Shown here in pieces: positions 15,110-25,642 of a DNA stretch of 54,181 nucleotides. A model generated the notes under the pieces. That model worked only from the letters and a program-made list of their open reading frames with translations, was not told the origin of the DNA and ran no database searches. Where the stretch lies: positions 1 through 54,181 of the forward strand of contig JAPLDP010000019.1 in the NCBI GenBank assembly GCA_026391695.1. The letters run 5' to 3'. The stretch comes from Bacteroidota bacterium. Its GTDB lineage: Bacteria > Bacteroidota > Bacteroidia > Bacteroidales > JAGONC01. Within the stretch, counting starts at the first letter, position 1. The number at the start of each line of letters is the position of its first letter. Both the position numbers and the translations under genes were made by a program.

Positions 15110-16865
15110 AACACTGACTACCGGAAAAGTGGTGGGCATCATTGCCAATCTGGTTATTGTGGAAATAGCCGGTACTGTTCATCAGAACGAGATATGTCAT
15201 ATTTTTCTGGGTGATACGAAACTGGTTGCCGAAGTGATCAAAGTGATCGGCAATAAGGCCTATGTGCAGGTCTTCGAAAGTACCAGGGGACTTAAAACAG
15301 GGACACACGTTGAATTTTCAGGGCATATGCTGGAAGTCACGCTCGGGCCTGGTATCCTTTCAAAGAATTACGACGGCCTGCAGAATGACCTGGATAAAAT
15401 GCAAACTATTTTCCTTGTCCGTGGTGAATATACATTCCCGCTGGATCATGACACTTTGTGGGGATTCAAGCCCATTGTGAAACCCGGTGATTTAGTGAGA
15501 GCTGCCGACTGGCTTGGTGAAGTGATGGAGAACTGGATGCACCATAAAATCATGGTGCCCTTCAGCCTGGAAGGTAAATACACTGTTAAAAGCATCGCAA
15601 AGGAAGGAGACTATAAGATCACAGATACCATTGCCGTGCTCACCGGCAGCAATAGCATTGATGTACCTGTGAACATGATGCAGAAATGGCCTGTGAAGAT
15701 ACCTATCAAAGCTTTCAGGGAGAAAATAAGACCCTACAGGCTGCTGGAAACCGGAGTGAGAGTGATCGACACCCTGGATCCGATAACTGAAGGAGGCACA
15801 GGGTTCATACCCGGTCCTTTTGGCTGTGGTAAGACGGTAATGCAGCATGCCATTTCCAAACAGGCTGAAGCTGATATGGTCATTGTGGCTGCTTGCGGCG
15901 AGAGGGCCAATGAGGTGGTTGAGATATTTAAGGAGTTCCCCGAGCTCATTGATGCACGGACAGGTCGCAGGCTGAAGGAACGTACCACCATTATCGCCAA
16001 CACGTCGAATATGCCTGTGGCGGCGCGTGAAGCATCGGTATATACCGCCATGACCATTGCCGAATACTACCGTTGTATGGGACTTAAAATATTGTTGCTG
16101 GCCGACTCCACATCACGCTGGGCACAGGCCCTGCGTGAAATGTCGAATCGTATGGAGGAACTTCCCGGCCCTGATGCATACCCCATGGATCTGCCTGCCA
16201 TCGTGTCTAATTTTTACTCACGTGCCGGTTTTGTCATCCTCAATAATGGTTCAACAGGCTCCATTACCTTTATCGGAACCGTTTCACCGGCAGGTGGAAA
16301 TCTGAAAGAGCCGGTTACCGAGTCAACAAAGAAAGCCGCACGGTGCTTCTATGCACTGTCACAACAACGTTCCGACAGCAAGCGCTACCCGGCCATCGAT
16401 CCCATTGAGAGCTATTCAAAATACCTTGAATATCCAGAGGTACAGGAGTATTTTAAAGACAAGATATCTGAAAACTGGTTCGACAACGTCATTCATGCCA
16501 AAGATATCCTTCTGAGAGGAAAAGAGGCGTATGAACAGATCAATATCCTTGGTGATGACGGAGTACCTGTCGATTATCACATCCGCTACTGGAAATCGGA
16601 GGTCATTGATTTCATCATCCTGCAGCAGGATGCTTACGATAAGGTGGATGCTTCCACGCCTATGGAGCGTCAGCAATTCATGCTTGAAAAAGTGCTGGGC
16701 ATATGCAATGCCGATTTTAATTTTGATTCCTTCGAGGAAGTGAACCTGTATTTTAAGAGGATCATTAACCTCCTGAAACAAATGAATTATTCTGAATTCA
16801 CTTCCGGTGAATTCAAAGATTTTGAAAAAGAATTAGATGCTGTAATCCTTGAAAGAACGATATAA
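15096..16865 (+). CDS. ntpA: V-type ATP synthase subunit A (catalytic)
   Basis: This 589-residue catalytic subunit hydrolyses or makes ATP. The N-terminal beta-barrel (about 1-75) is followed by the bulge region typical of A subunits and then the nucleotide-binding domain. The Walker A motif is GPFGCGKTV (240-248); a Walker B-like [20 protein letters not shown] segment near residue 350 and [10 protein letters not shown] follow. A helical C-terminal domain completes it. The gene overlaps its upstream neighbour by 14 bp and shares TAATG with subunit B. Confidence 0.95.
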   Translation: MKESRTLTTGKVVGIIANLVIVEIAGTVHQNEICHIFLGDTKLVAEVIKVIGNKAYVQVFESTRGLKTGTHVEFSGHMLEVTLGPGILSKNYDGLQNDLDKMQTIFLVRGEYTFPLDHDTLWGFKPIVKPGDLVRAADWLGEVMENWMHHKIMVPFSLEGKYTVKSIAKEGDYKITDTIAVLTGSNSIDVPVNMMQKWPVKIPIKAFREKIRPYRLLETGVRVIDTLDPITEGGTGFIPGPFGCGKTVMQHAISKQAEADMVIVAACGERANEVVEIFKEFPELIDARTGRRLKERTTIIANTSNMPVAAREASVYTAMTIAEYYRCMGLKILLLADSTSRWAQALREMSNRMEELPGPDAYPMDLPAIVSNFYSRAGFVILNNGSTGSITFIGTVSPAGGNLKEPVTESTKKAARCFYALSQQRSDSKRYPAIDPIESYSKYLEYPEVQEYFKDKISENWFDNVIHAKDILLRGKEAYEQINILGDDGVPVDYHIRYWKSEVIDFIILQQDAYDKVDASTPMERQQFMLEKVLGICNADFNFDSFEEVNLYFKRIINLLKQMNYSEFTSGEFKDFEKELDAVILERTI

Positions 16866-18184
16866 TGGATACAAGGGCTTTTCAGAAAATATATACGAAA
16901 ATAAGCAAGGTGACCAAGGCTACATGCTCCTTGTATGCAACAGATGTGGGGAATGAGGAGATGGCAACCGTGGATGGCCGTTTAGCCCAGGTTGTTAAAA
17001 TACTTGGTGACGAAGTCACATTGCAGATCTTTGCCGGCACTGAGGGCATACCGACCAATGCACAGGTGATTTTTTTTGGCAAACCACCCACATTAAAAGT
17101 CAGCGAGGAGCTGGCAGGCAGGTTCTTTAATGCCTATGGACAACCGATCGACGGCGGACCTGAGGTAGAAGGTGAGGAACGTGAAATCGGTGGACCGTCG
17201 GTCAACCCCGTTAAAAGAGAACAACCTTCGAAACTTATCGCCACCGGTATTGCTGGTATCGACCTTAACAACACCATTGTCACAGGCCAGAAGATACCTT
17301 TCTTTGCCGATCCTGACCAGCCTTTCAATCAGGTTATTGCCATGGTGGCATTGCGGGCCCAGGCTGATAAGATTATCCTCGGCGGCATGGGACTCACCAA
17401 TGATGACTATCTGTTCTTCAAAAATGTCTTTGATAATGCCGGCGCCCTTGACAGGATCATCAGCTTTGTAAATACCACTGAGAACCCCCCAGTCGAAAGG
17501 CTTCTGGTTCCCGACATGGCCCTTACAGCAGCAGAATATTTTGCCGCTGATAAAAATGAAAAGGTGCTTGTCCTTCTTACCGATATGACACTATATGCTG
17601 ACGCCCTCAGCATCGTATCGAACAGGATGGACCAGATACCGTCAAAAGACAGCATGCCAGGCTCCTTATACAGCGACCTGGCGAAAATCTATGAAAAAGC
17701 CGTGCAATTTCCTTCGGGTGGCTCTATTACCATCATTGCTGTTACTACTCTGTCAGGTGGTGATATCACCCATGCCATACCTGATAACACGGGTTATATC
17801 ACAGAAGGTCAGTTATATCTGAGAAGGGATACCGACATCGGCAAGGTTATCATAGACCCGTTCAGAAGCCTGTCGAGGCTGAAACAGCTGGTCATCGGCA
17901 AACAGACAAGGAGCGATCACCCACAGGTGATGAATGCTGCAGTCAGGCTTTATGCCGATGCAGCCAATGCCAAAACAAAACTGGAGAATGGATTCGACAT
18001 TACGGAGTATGACGGACGTACACTGAAATTCGCTAAGGCATACGCGGAAAAACTTCTTGCAATAGACGTCAATATAGATATTAACACTATGCTCGATACA
18101 GCATGGGCACTGTTTAAGATTCATTTCAAACCTGAGGAAGTAGGGATCAAGAAGGAGTTTGTGGATTTGTACTGGAAGAATTGA
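16865..18184 (+). CDS. ntpB: V-type ATP synthase subunit B
   Basis: This 439-residue non-catalytic partner of subunit A in the hexameric head has the usual length. The N-terminal barrel is followed by FNAYGQPIDGGP, ATGIAGIDLNNTIVTGQKIP and PDMALTAAEYFA. As expected for B subunits there is no Walker A lysine motif. Downstream is a 162-bp gap with degenerate repeats before subunit D. Confidence 0.94.
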   Translation: MDTRAFQKIYTKISKVTKATCSLYATDVGNEEMATVDGRLAQVVKILGDEVTLQIFAGTEGIPTNAQVIFFGKPPTLKVSEELAGRFFNAYGQPIDGGPEVEGEEREIGGPSVNPVKREQPSKLIATGIAGIDLNNTIVTGQKIPFFADPDQPFNQVIAMVALRAQADKIILGGMGLTNDDYLFFKNVFDNAGALDRIISFVNTTENPPVERLLVPDMALTAAEYFAADKNEKVLVLLTDMTLYADALSIVSNRMDQIPSKDSMPGSLYSDLAKIYEKAVQFPSGGSITIIAVTTLSGGDITHAIPDNTGYITEGQLYLRRDTDIGKVIIDPFRSLSRLKQLVIGKQTRSDHPQVMNAAVRLYADAANAKTKLENGFDITEYDGRTLKFAKAYAEKLLAIDVNIDINTMLDTAWALFKIHFKPEEVGIKKEFVDLYWKN

Positions 18185-18190
18185 GGAAAA

Positions 18191-18240
18191 AGCTGCAAGT
18201 TGCAGGTTACAGGTTGCAAGTTGCAGGTCGCAAGTTACAG
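18191..18240 (+). repeat. degenerate tandem repeat of a TGCAGGT/TGCAAGT unit
   Basis: About seven imperfect copies of a 7-base unit (TGCAAGT, TGCAGGT, TACAGGT) lie between the B and D genes of the ATPase operon. The complementary form (ACCTGCA, ACCTGTA) recurs at 33371-33450. The remainder of the gap to 18346 is AT-rich with no gene. Confidence 0.6.
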
Positions 18241-18346
18241 AAAATGAAATTATTAATTGTAAAATTGATAATAATTAAACCAAGCTTGAGGCTTATAGCT
18301 ACAAGCTCTGGGCTCAAACCTATGATTTATAAATTGTAAACCGCCG

Positions 18347-18937
18347 ATGGCCATTAAATTTCAATATAATAAGACCTCATTGCAGGAACTGAACAAGCAG
18401 TTGGTCATTCGTGAAAAGGCATTACCCACTATAAAGAACAAAGAGTCGGCTCTGAGGATAGAGGTTAAGAAAGCTAAATATGAAGCCATTGCTCTCGGGA
18501 AAAGATTGCGGCAGAATATCCGCCAGTATGAGTCGATGGTCAGTCTGTGGGGCGAGTTTGACGCCAGCCTAATTACGGTGGAGGATGTGAAACTGTCGGT
18601 AAAAAAAATTGCCGGCGTTAAAACCCCTGTACTTGACGGAATAGACTTTTCGACCAAAAAATTTAGCCTGTTTAATAGCCCCTCCTGGTTCCCTGACGGA
18701 ATTGACATATTGAAGGAACTGGCAACCATCGGCATTGAAAGGGAGGTGTTCCTGCTTAAAATGGCTCTTCTTGACCGGGCCAGGAGAAAGACCACACAAA
18801 AGGTCAACCTGTATGAAAAGGTGCAAATCCCCGGATATCAGGAGGCTGTCATGAAGATCAAACGGTTCATGGAAGATGAGGAAAACCTGTCAAAATCGGC
18901 ACAGAAAATTTTAAAAAGCCGTCTGGCAAATATTTAA
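18347..18937 (+). CDS. ntpD: V-type ATP synthase subunit D
   Basis: This 196-residue central-shaft subunit is made mainly of two long helices at its ends (about 8-70 and 140-196), as expected for the rotor coiled coil. The family-typical start NKTSLQELNKQL is followed by a stretch of alternating Lys and hydrophobic residues. The 3' end lies 8 bp from subunit I. Confidence 0.88.
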   Translation: MAIKFQYNKTSLQELNKQLVIREKALPTIKNKESALRIEVKKAKYEAIALGKRLRQNIRQYESMVSLWGEFDASLITVEDVKLSVKKIAGVKTPVLDGIDFSTKKFSLFNSPSWFPDGIDILKELATIGIEREVFLLKMALLDRARRKTTQKVNLYEKVQIPGYQEAVMKIKRFMEDEENLSKSAQKILKSRLANI

Positions 18938-18945
18938 TATGCACT

Positions 18946-21197
<2,252 letters not shown>

Positions 21198-21198
21198 A

Positions 21199-21352
21199 TA
21201 TATAGCCCACGACTTAAGTCGTGGGCTATATAAAAAATCTAAACCCCTCGTATTTCACCCATGACTTAAGTCATGGGCTAGATAAAAATTCGAAATTCTT
21301 CTTATTTCACCCACGACTTAAGTCGTGGGCTAGGTAGACTTAAGTCGTGGGC
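21199..21352. repeat. cluster of CTTAAG-centred palindromes
   Basis: Four copies share CCCACGACTTAAGTCGTGGG or a close variant: 21199-21232 (a perfect 34-bp palindrome with the TATA flanks), 21257-21276 (with ATG for ACG, symmetrically changed), 21309-21328, and a half copy at 21336-21352. The symmetric change in copy two shows pairing is conserved. The cluster lies between the convergent ntpK and aroE genes and could end both transcripts. It resembles REP elements spread by RAYT transposases; no such gene is in the window. Confidence 0.85.
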
Positions 21353-22095
21353 CAGATAAAGATTCGAAATGCTTCATCAGCTTGAAGTCTCAGCATTTCT
21401 AACCCATTAACCGTAACCGCACCCTGAAGTGCTGCTTTTCTCAGGAAAACAGTCCTTTGAGGATTGTACACCAGATCAAGCACCAGGTGTTCACGTGTCA
21501 GGTATTCGTATGGCAGATCAGGAAAGGATTCTACATCGGGAAACATCCCCAGGGGAGTGGCATTGACAATAATCTGATGATTCCGGATTACAGATCCCTC
21601 TGCCTGTGAATACGATATCTGGTTTTTACTGACAGGATTTCGTGAGATGAAAAGAAGTTTGATATCCAGCTTGGTAAAAACATAGGCAGCAGCCTTTGCA
21701 GCTCCACCGGTTCCAAGTATTAATGCATTCTTGTGATGGGGTGACAGGAATTTACTGATGGTTTTCTGAAATCCAATATAATCGGTATTATAACCAATAA
21801 GTTTAACATTACGTTTATCACGAATGATCCTGATGGTGTTGATAGCGCCGATGTCCGATGCCACAGGGTCCAGTTCATCAAGATAAGGTATCACTGCCTC
21901 TTTATACGGAATAGTCACATTCAGCCCGTGTAATTCGGGAAATAATTTGATCAGCTCCGGCAGTTCCCTGATGTTTTTCAGAGGAAATAAACAATAGTGA
22001 TGATCTTTAAGACCTTCCGTAGCGAATTTTTTGTTGAAGATTCTTTCCGATAGGGAGTGGGAGAGAGGATAGCCGATGAGGCCGAAAAGATACAC
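21340..22095 (-). CDS. aroE: shikimate dehydrogenase
   Basis: This 251-residue enzyme reduces 3-dehydroshikimate with NADPH in aromatic amino-acid synthesis. The start MYLFGLIGYPLSHSLSERIF is the shikimate-binding signature (Ser-Leu-Ser). NVTIPYKEAVIPYLDEL contains the catalytic lysine, and GTGGAAKAAAYV is the dinucleotide-binding glycine motif. Other AroE signatures (NTDYIGF, NATPLGMFPD) are present. The last four codons and the stop lie in the neighbouring palindrome: TAA comes from its central CTTAAG, so repeat insertion has set the C-terminus. A -7 box lies 27 bp before the start. Confidence 0.93.
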   Translation of the reverse strand: MYLFGLIGYPLSHSLSERIFNKKFATEGLKDHHYCLFPLKNIRELPELIKLFPELHGLNVTIPYKEAVIPYLDELDPVASDIGAINTIRIIRDKRNVKLIGYNTDYIGFQKTISKFLSPHHKNALILGTGGAAKAAAYVFTKLDIKLLFISRNPVSKNQISYSQAEGSVIRNHQIIVNATPLGMFPDVESFPDLPYEYLTREHLVLDLVYNPQRTVFLRKAALQGAVTVNGLEMLRLQADEAFRIFIWPTT

Positions 22096-22121
22096 GTGCT
22101 ATAAATATTATTTTGATTGCG

Positions 22122-22129
22122 CAAATATA
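22122..22129 (-). promoter_or_regulatory. -7 box of aroE
   Basis: TATATTTG on the minus strand fits TAnnTTTG, 27 bp before the aroE start. A TTTG lies 24 bp further upstream, slightly farther than the usual spacing. Confidence 0.5.
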
Positions 22130-22159
22130 TCCTGTGCGAATCTCGATAAAAACCAAATT

Positions 22160-22678
22160 TCAGAATGTCAACTCCTTAAGCCATTGGCTGATTCTGAGCT
22201 GGCTCATGTCGCCCTGATTCTGTTCATCGAGGGCAAGGCCGATGAAAAAATCTCCATCCTGTGATTTCGAATCCGAATGTTCATAGCCTTTTACGGGCCA
22301 TTTGCCAATGACTCTGGCACCTCTGTATTCCAGCTCTTTTTTAATGGTGTTCATTTCATCGACGAAGTGGTCCGGATAGAGTATCTGGTCGCCTAATCCA
22401 AAGATGGCCGCATCCTTTCCATGCAGGCTTGTATTTTTATCTTTCATCCGTACGAAGAACTTGAACCACTGGTTGCCGGTCCAGGCATTCTGCCATGAAT
22501 CAGCACCGACAGTAGAACAGCCAAAGATCAGGTTGTCATAATTCAGTATAATTTCAGGATCAAGATCTTTCAGCGGCATCATATCAATGTTGGTGTCACC
22601 TAATAATTCAACAATGCGTTTTGCATTCTTTTCGACGCTACCTTTTCTGGGCCAATAAACCAATGCAATCTTTTTCAT
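22160..22678 (-). CDS. flavodoxin
   Basis: This 172-residue FMN-binding electron carrier starts KIALVYWPRKGSVEKNAKRI, a variant of the flavodoxin phosphate loop in which the usual S/T-x-T-G-x-T is altered to WPRKGSVEKN. GCSTVGADSWQNAW and the AIFGLGDQILYPDHF segment are the two other flavin-binding loops of long-chain flavodoxins. It ends 3 bp after the TPR gene and is probably co-transcribed with it. Its partner enzymes are not visible here. Confidence 0.85.
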   Translation of the reverse strand: MKKIALVYWPRKGSVEKNAKRIVELLGDTNIDMMPLKDLDPEIILNYDNLIFGCSTVGADSWQNAWTGNQWFKFFVRMKDKNTSLHGKDAAIFGLGDQILYPDHFVDEMNTIKKELEYRGARVIGKWPVKGYEHSDSKSQDGDFFIGLALDEQNQGDMSQLRISQWLKELTF

Positions 22679-22681
22679 GGC

Positions 22682-23950
22682 TTAGGAGTTATTAAGTTTA
22701 TAGACAGTTAACCGGTTAAGCATATCCGGCTGGCCGGGCTGCAGTTCAATGCCCTCCTCGAGAACCCTGATGGCATTTTTTACATCCCCAAGCTCATAAT
22801 ACACGTTGGCATAATCCATCCATATTTCCGGATCATCGGGATTCAGCTCACTTACCCGGAAATAGGAGTGGAGAGCCATTTTTGTGAGACCTGTTTTATA
22901 CTGGACATCTCCTAGAAAATACCAGTACTCGGAATTTGTCGGATTCAGGTCAACAGCTTTCTGAATGCAGTCGATAGCTTTATTTGGAATGTTAAGCTCA
23001 TCATAAGCCAGTCCCATACCCAGCCAGGCATCGGCAAGCTCACTATCCAATTCCACAGCCAAACCAAAATTCCGCAGCGCCTTGTCGTAATTTTCCATCT
23101 TTTCATAACATTCACCGATATAGTAGTAAGTCATTGCCTCCGGTTCTTCATATTCAAATGTCTCTTCATAAATGGCTATGGCTTTTTCGAATTCCTTCAG
23201 GTTGGCATAGGAATTGGCTTTGTTGAAATAGGCCGAGGAGAATGTGTCATCAATGGCGATGGCAAAATCATAGGCTTCAATAGCTTTGTGGAACATCTCA
23301 AGATTGTTGTAAGCTATCCCCAGATTAAACCAGGCTGTCTTCGAATAAGGGTGTTTATCCACAAAATCAGAGAAATACTCAACACTAGCTTCCGATTTGT
23401 TAGCTATTTCATGACAAAATGATATTTCAAAAAGGGCCGCTTCATTGTCAGGATTGATCTCCACGACTTTTTTAAGATAGTCGATGGCTTTCTGGTAATT
23501 GCCAAGGTTTTCATATTCGAAAGCGATGTTAGTATAAATATCCTCGAGATCATCGCTCTCTTCCATCGCCTTGTTGTATTCCTCGATGGCTTTTTCGTAA
23601 TGTTTCAACTGGCTGTAAACCGATCCTTTGGTCATATGCACATCAGCATTGCTGGGTTCGATGATTTCAATCTCGGCGAGAAGCTGAAGTGCTTTGTCCA
23701 TATTATTGGAGGAAACAAGGTACTGAACCTTCTTAAGCATGAATACCACTGATCCGGGATGCTGCGAAATGGCAATTTCAATGGCTAATCTGGATTTACT
23801 TAAGTTGTGGCTTTCGAGATAATAATCAATAATGGCCTCAAAATCCTCAACATCAAAAAAATAGTTCCTGTCTGAACCAACCATCTTTTCGAAACGATCT
23901 AAAACCGTCTTAAAATTTTCCTCACCAAAAAAATCAAAATCCTCTTCCAT
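22682..23950 (-). CDS. tetratricopeptide repeat protein
   Basis: This 422-residue protein has about ten TPR units from residue 50 to the end, with the repeating pattern of a Trp/Tyr, Gly/Ala and Pro at 34-residue spacing (for example YEKAIEEYNKAMEE, YQKAIDYLKKVVEINPDN and YDKALRNFGLAVELD). There is no signal peptide or membrane segment, so a cytoplasmic scaffold is likely. The acidic N-terminus (MEEDFDFFGEENF) is typical of Bacteroidota members. Function is unknown. Confidence 0.85.
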   Translation of the reverse strand: MEEDFDFFGEENFKTVLDRFEKMVGSDRNYFFDVEDFEAIIDYYLESHNLSKSRLAIEIAISQHPGSVVFMLKKVQYLVSSNNMDKALQLLAEIEIIEPSNADVHMTKGSVYSQLKHYEKAIEEYNKAMEESDDLEDIYTNIAFEYENLGNYQKAIDYLKKVVEINPDNEAALFEISFCHEIANKSEASVEYFSDFVDKHPYSKTAWFNLGIAYNNLEMFHKAIEAYDFAIAIDDTFSSAYFNKANSYANLKEFEKAIAIYEETFEYEEPEAMTYYYIGECYEKMENYDKALRNFGLAVELDSELADAWLGMGLAYDELNIPNKAIDCIQKAVDLNPTNSEYWYFLGDVQYKTGLTKMALHSYFRVSELNPDDPEIWMDYANVYYELGDVKNAIRVLEEGIELQPGQPDMLNRLTVYKLNNS

Positions 23951-23990
23951 ACAATCTGCGCCGGAAAAATGCGTTATTAGTATTTGAATG

Positions 23991-23998
23991 CAAAATTA
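23991..23998 (-). promoter_or_regulatory. -7 box of the TPR-flavodoxin unit
   Basis: TAATTTTG on the minus strand fits TAnnTTTG and lies 41 bp before the TPR gene start. The rest of the 263-bp divergent gap to glmM holds AT-rich DNA with no further clear signal. Confidence 0.45.
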
Positions 23999-24213
23999 CG
24001 CAAAAGATTAACATTAATTTATAGTTCAGCTTTACCCTGTGACAAAATTTATTAAATATGGCATATCCTGAATCATGTTCAGGATGAAATTTTGACCACT
24101 TATTAACAAATGAAATGAATTAGCTCACCAAAATGTAATTTTATGCCCTTATCTACGATGTAATCCCATAAACACTTTAGTGGTATTCGTTAATTTATTT
24201 TGTATTCAGAATT

Positions 24214-25635
24214 ATGGTATTAATCAGGTCTATTTCAGGGATAAGGGGAATCATAGGTGCCAGGCCTGGCGAAGGATTAACTCCGGTAGATATAGTAAAA
24301 TATACATCAGCTTATGCCTGTTTTTTGAACAGGTGTAAAAAAGGTGATGAAAATCTCAAAGTGATCATAGGCAGGGATGCCCGTCATTCCGGACAGATGA
24401 TCAGCGCCATGGTTTCCTCCACATTTGCAGCCTGTGGTATTGATGTCATCGATCTGGGACTGACCACAACCCCGACAGTCGAGATAGCTGTCACCGAGCT
24501 GAAAGCTGATGGAGGCATAGTCATCACTGCCAGTCATAATCCCAAACAATGGAATGCTCTCAAGCTGCTTAACAGGAGGGGTGAATTTCTTTCAGAAAAG
24601 GAAGCAGATGAGGTATTTTCACTGGCCGAAGGGCAGGACTTTATTTTTGTATCCAGCCAGAATCTTGGCAAATATGATCAGGATGACACATTTATCAGGA
24701 AACATATCGAAAAAATCAGCGAATTACCCCTTGTGGATGTCGAGGCCATCAGGAAGGCAAAATTCTGCGTAGCTGTCGACTGCGTAAATTCTTCAGGTGG
24801 TATTGCCGTGCCTATGCTGCTTGAAATGCTGGGAGTAAGCCGCATAGAGACATTGTTTTGTGAACCTAATGGGGAATTCCCTCATAATCCTGAACCCCTT
24901 TCCGAGAACCTGACTGAGCTGTCGGCCCTCGTCGTGAAAAGCAAAGCCAACGTTGGTTTTGCCGTCGATCCAGATGTCGATCGCCTCGCCATCGTCATGG
25001 AGGATGGTGAAATGTTCGGCGAAGAATATACTCTGGTAGCTGTTGCTGATTACGTCCTGCAGCATAAAACAGGACCTGCGGTTTCCAACCTTTCGTCAAC
25101 CATCGCCCTGCACGACGTCACAGCTAAGCATGGTGGAAATTATTTTGCATCGGCAGTCGGGGAAGTCAATGTAATTAAAATGATGAAGGCAAAGAAAGCA
25201 GTGATCGGTGGTGAAGGCAACGGAGGCGTTATTTATCCCGACCTCCACTATGGCCGTGATGCCCTTGTGGCCATCGCTTTATTTCTTTCCTATCTCGCCC
25301 GCTCTGGAAAAAGATGTTCGGCACTGCGAAATCTTTATCCCAATTATTATATTTCGAAAAATAAAATAACCCTGGCTCCTGAAATGGATATGGAGCACGT
25401 TTTTCAACAGATCAAAGAAAAATATCAAAAGCAGCCCATCAACACATCCGATGGCATCCGGATTGAATTTGACAAAGAATGGGTCCACCTGCGAAAGTCC
25501 AACACCGAACCTGTCATCAGGGTATACTCCGAAAGTGATTCCATTGCCAAAGCCGAAACCCTTGCACATAAGCTTATCGGTGATATCAAGGAGATCATTA
25601 AAATAAAAACCAATGGATTTTCGGAAGAAGACTGA
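24214..25635 (+). CDS. glmM: phosphoglucosamine mutase
   Basis: This 473-residue member of the alpha-D-phosphohexomutase family probably converts glucosamine-6-phosphate to glucosamine-1-phosphate for cell-wall precursor synthesis. The phosphoserine loop is TASHNPKQWNALK with S107. The metal loop is DPDVDRLAI near residue 250, the sugar loop GEGNGGVIYPD near residue 330, and the phosphate-binding loop RKSNTEPVIRVY near residue 430. Phosphomannomutase activity cannot be excluded from sequence. Confidence 0.88.
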   Translation: MVLIRSISGIRGIIGARPGEGLTPVDIVKYTSAYACFLNRCKKGDENLKVIIGRDARHSGQMISAMVSSTFAACGIDVIDLGLTTTPTVEIAVTELKADGGIVITASHNPKQWNALKLLNRRGEFLSEKEADEVFSLAEGQDFIFVSSQNLGKYDQDDTFIRKHIEKISELPLVDVEAIRKAKFCVAVDCVNSSGGIAVPMLLEMLGVSRIETLFCEPNGEFPHNPEPLSENLTELSALVVKSKANVGFAVDPDVDRLAIVMEDGEMFGEEYTLVAVADYVLQHKTGPAVSNLSSTIALHDVTAKHGGNYFASAVGEVNVIKMMKAKKAVIGGEGNGGVIYPDLHYGRDALVAIALFLSYLARSGKRCSALRNLYPNYYISKNKITLAPEMDMEHVFQQIKEKYQKQPINTSDGIRIEFDKEWVHLRKSNTEPVIRVYSESDSIAKAETLAHKLIGDIKEIIKIKTNGFSEED

Positions 25636-25642
25636 TTATTTC

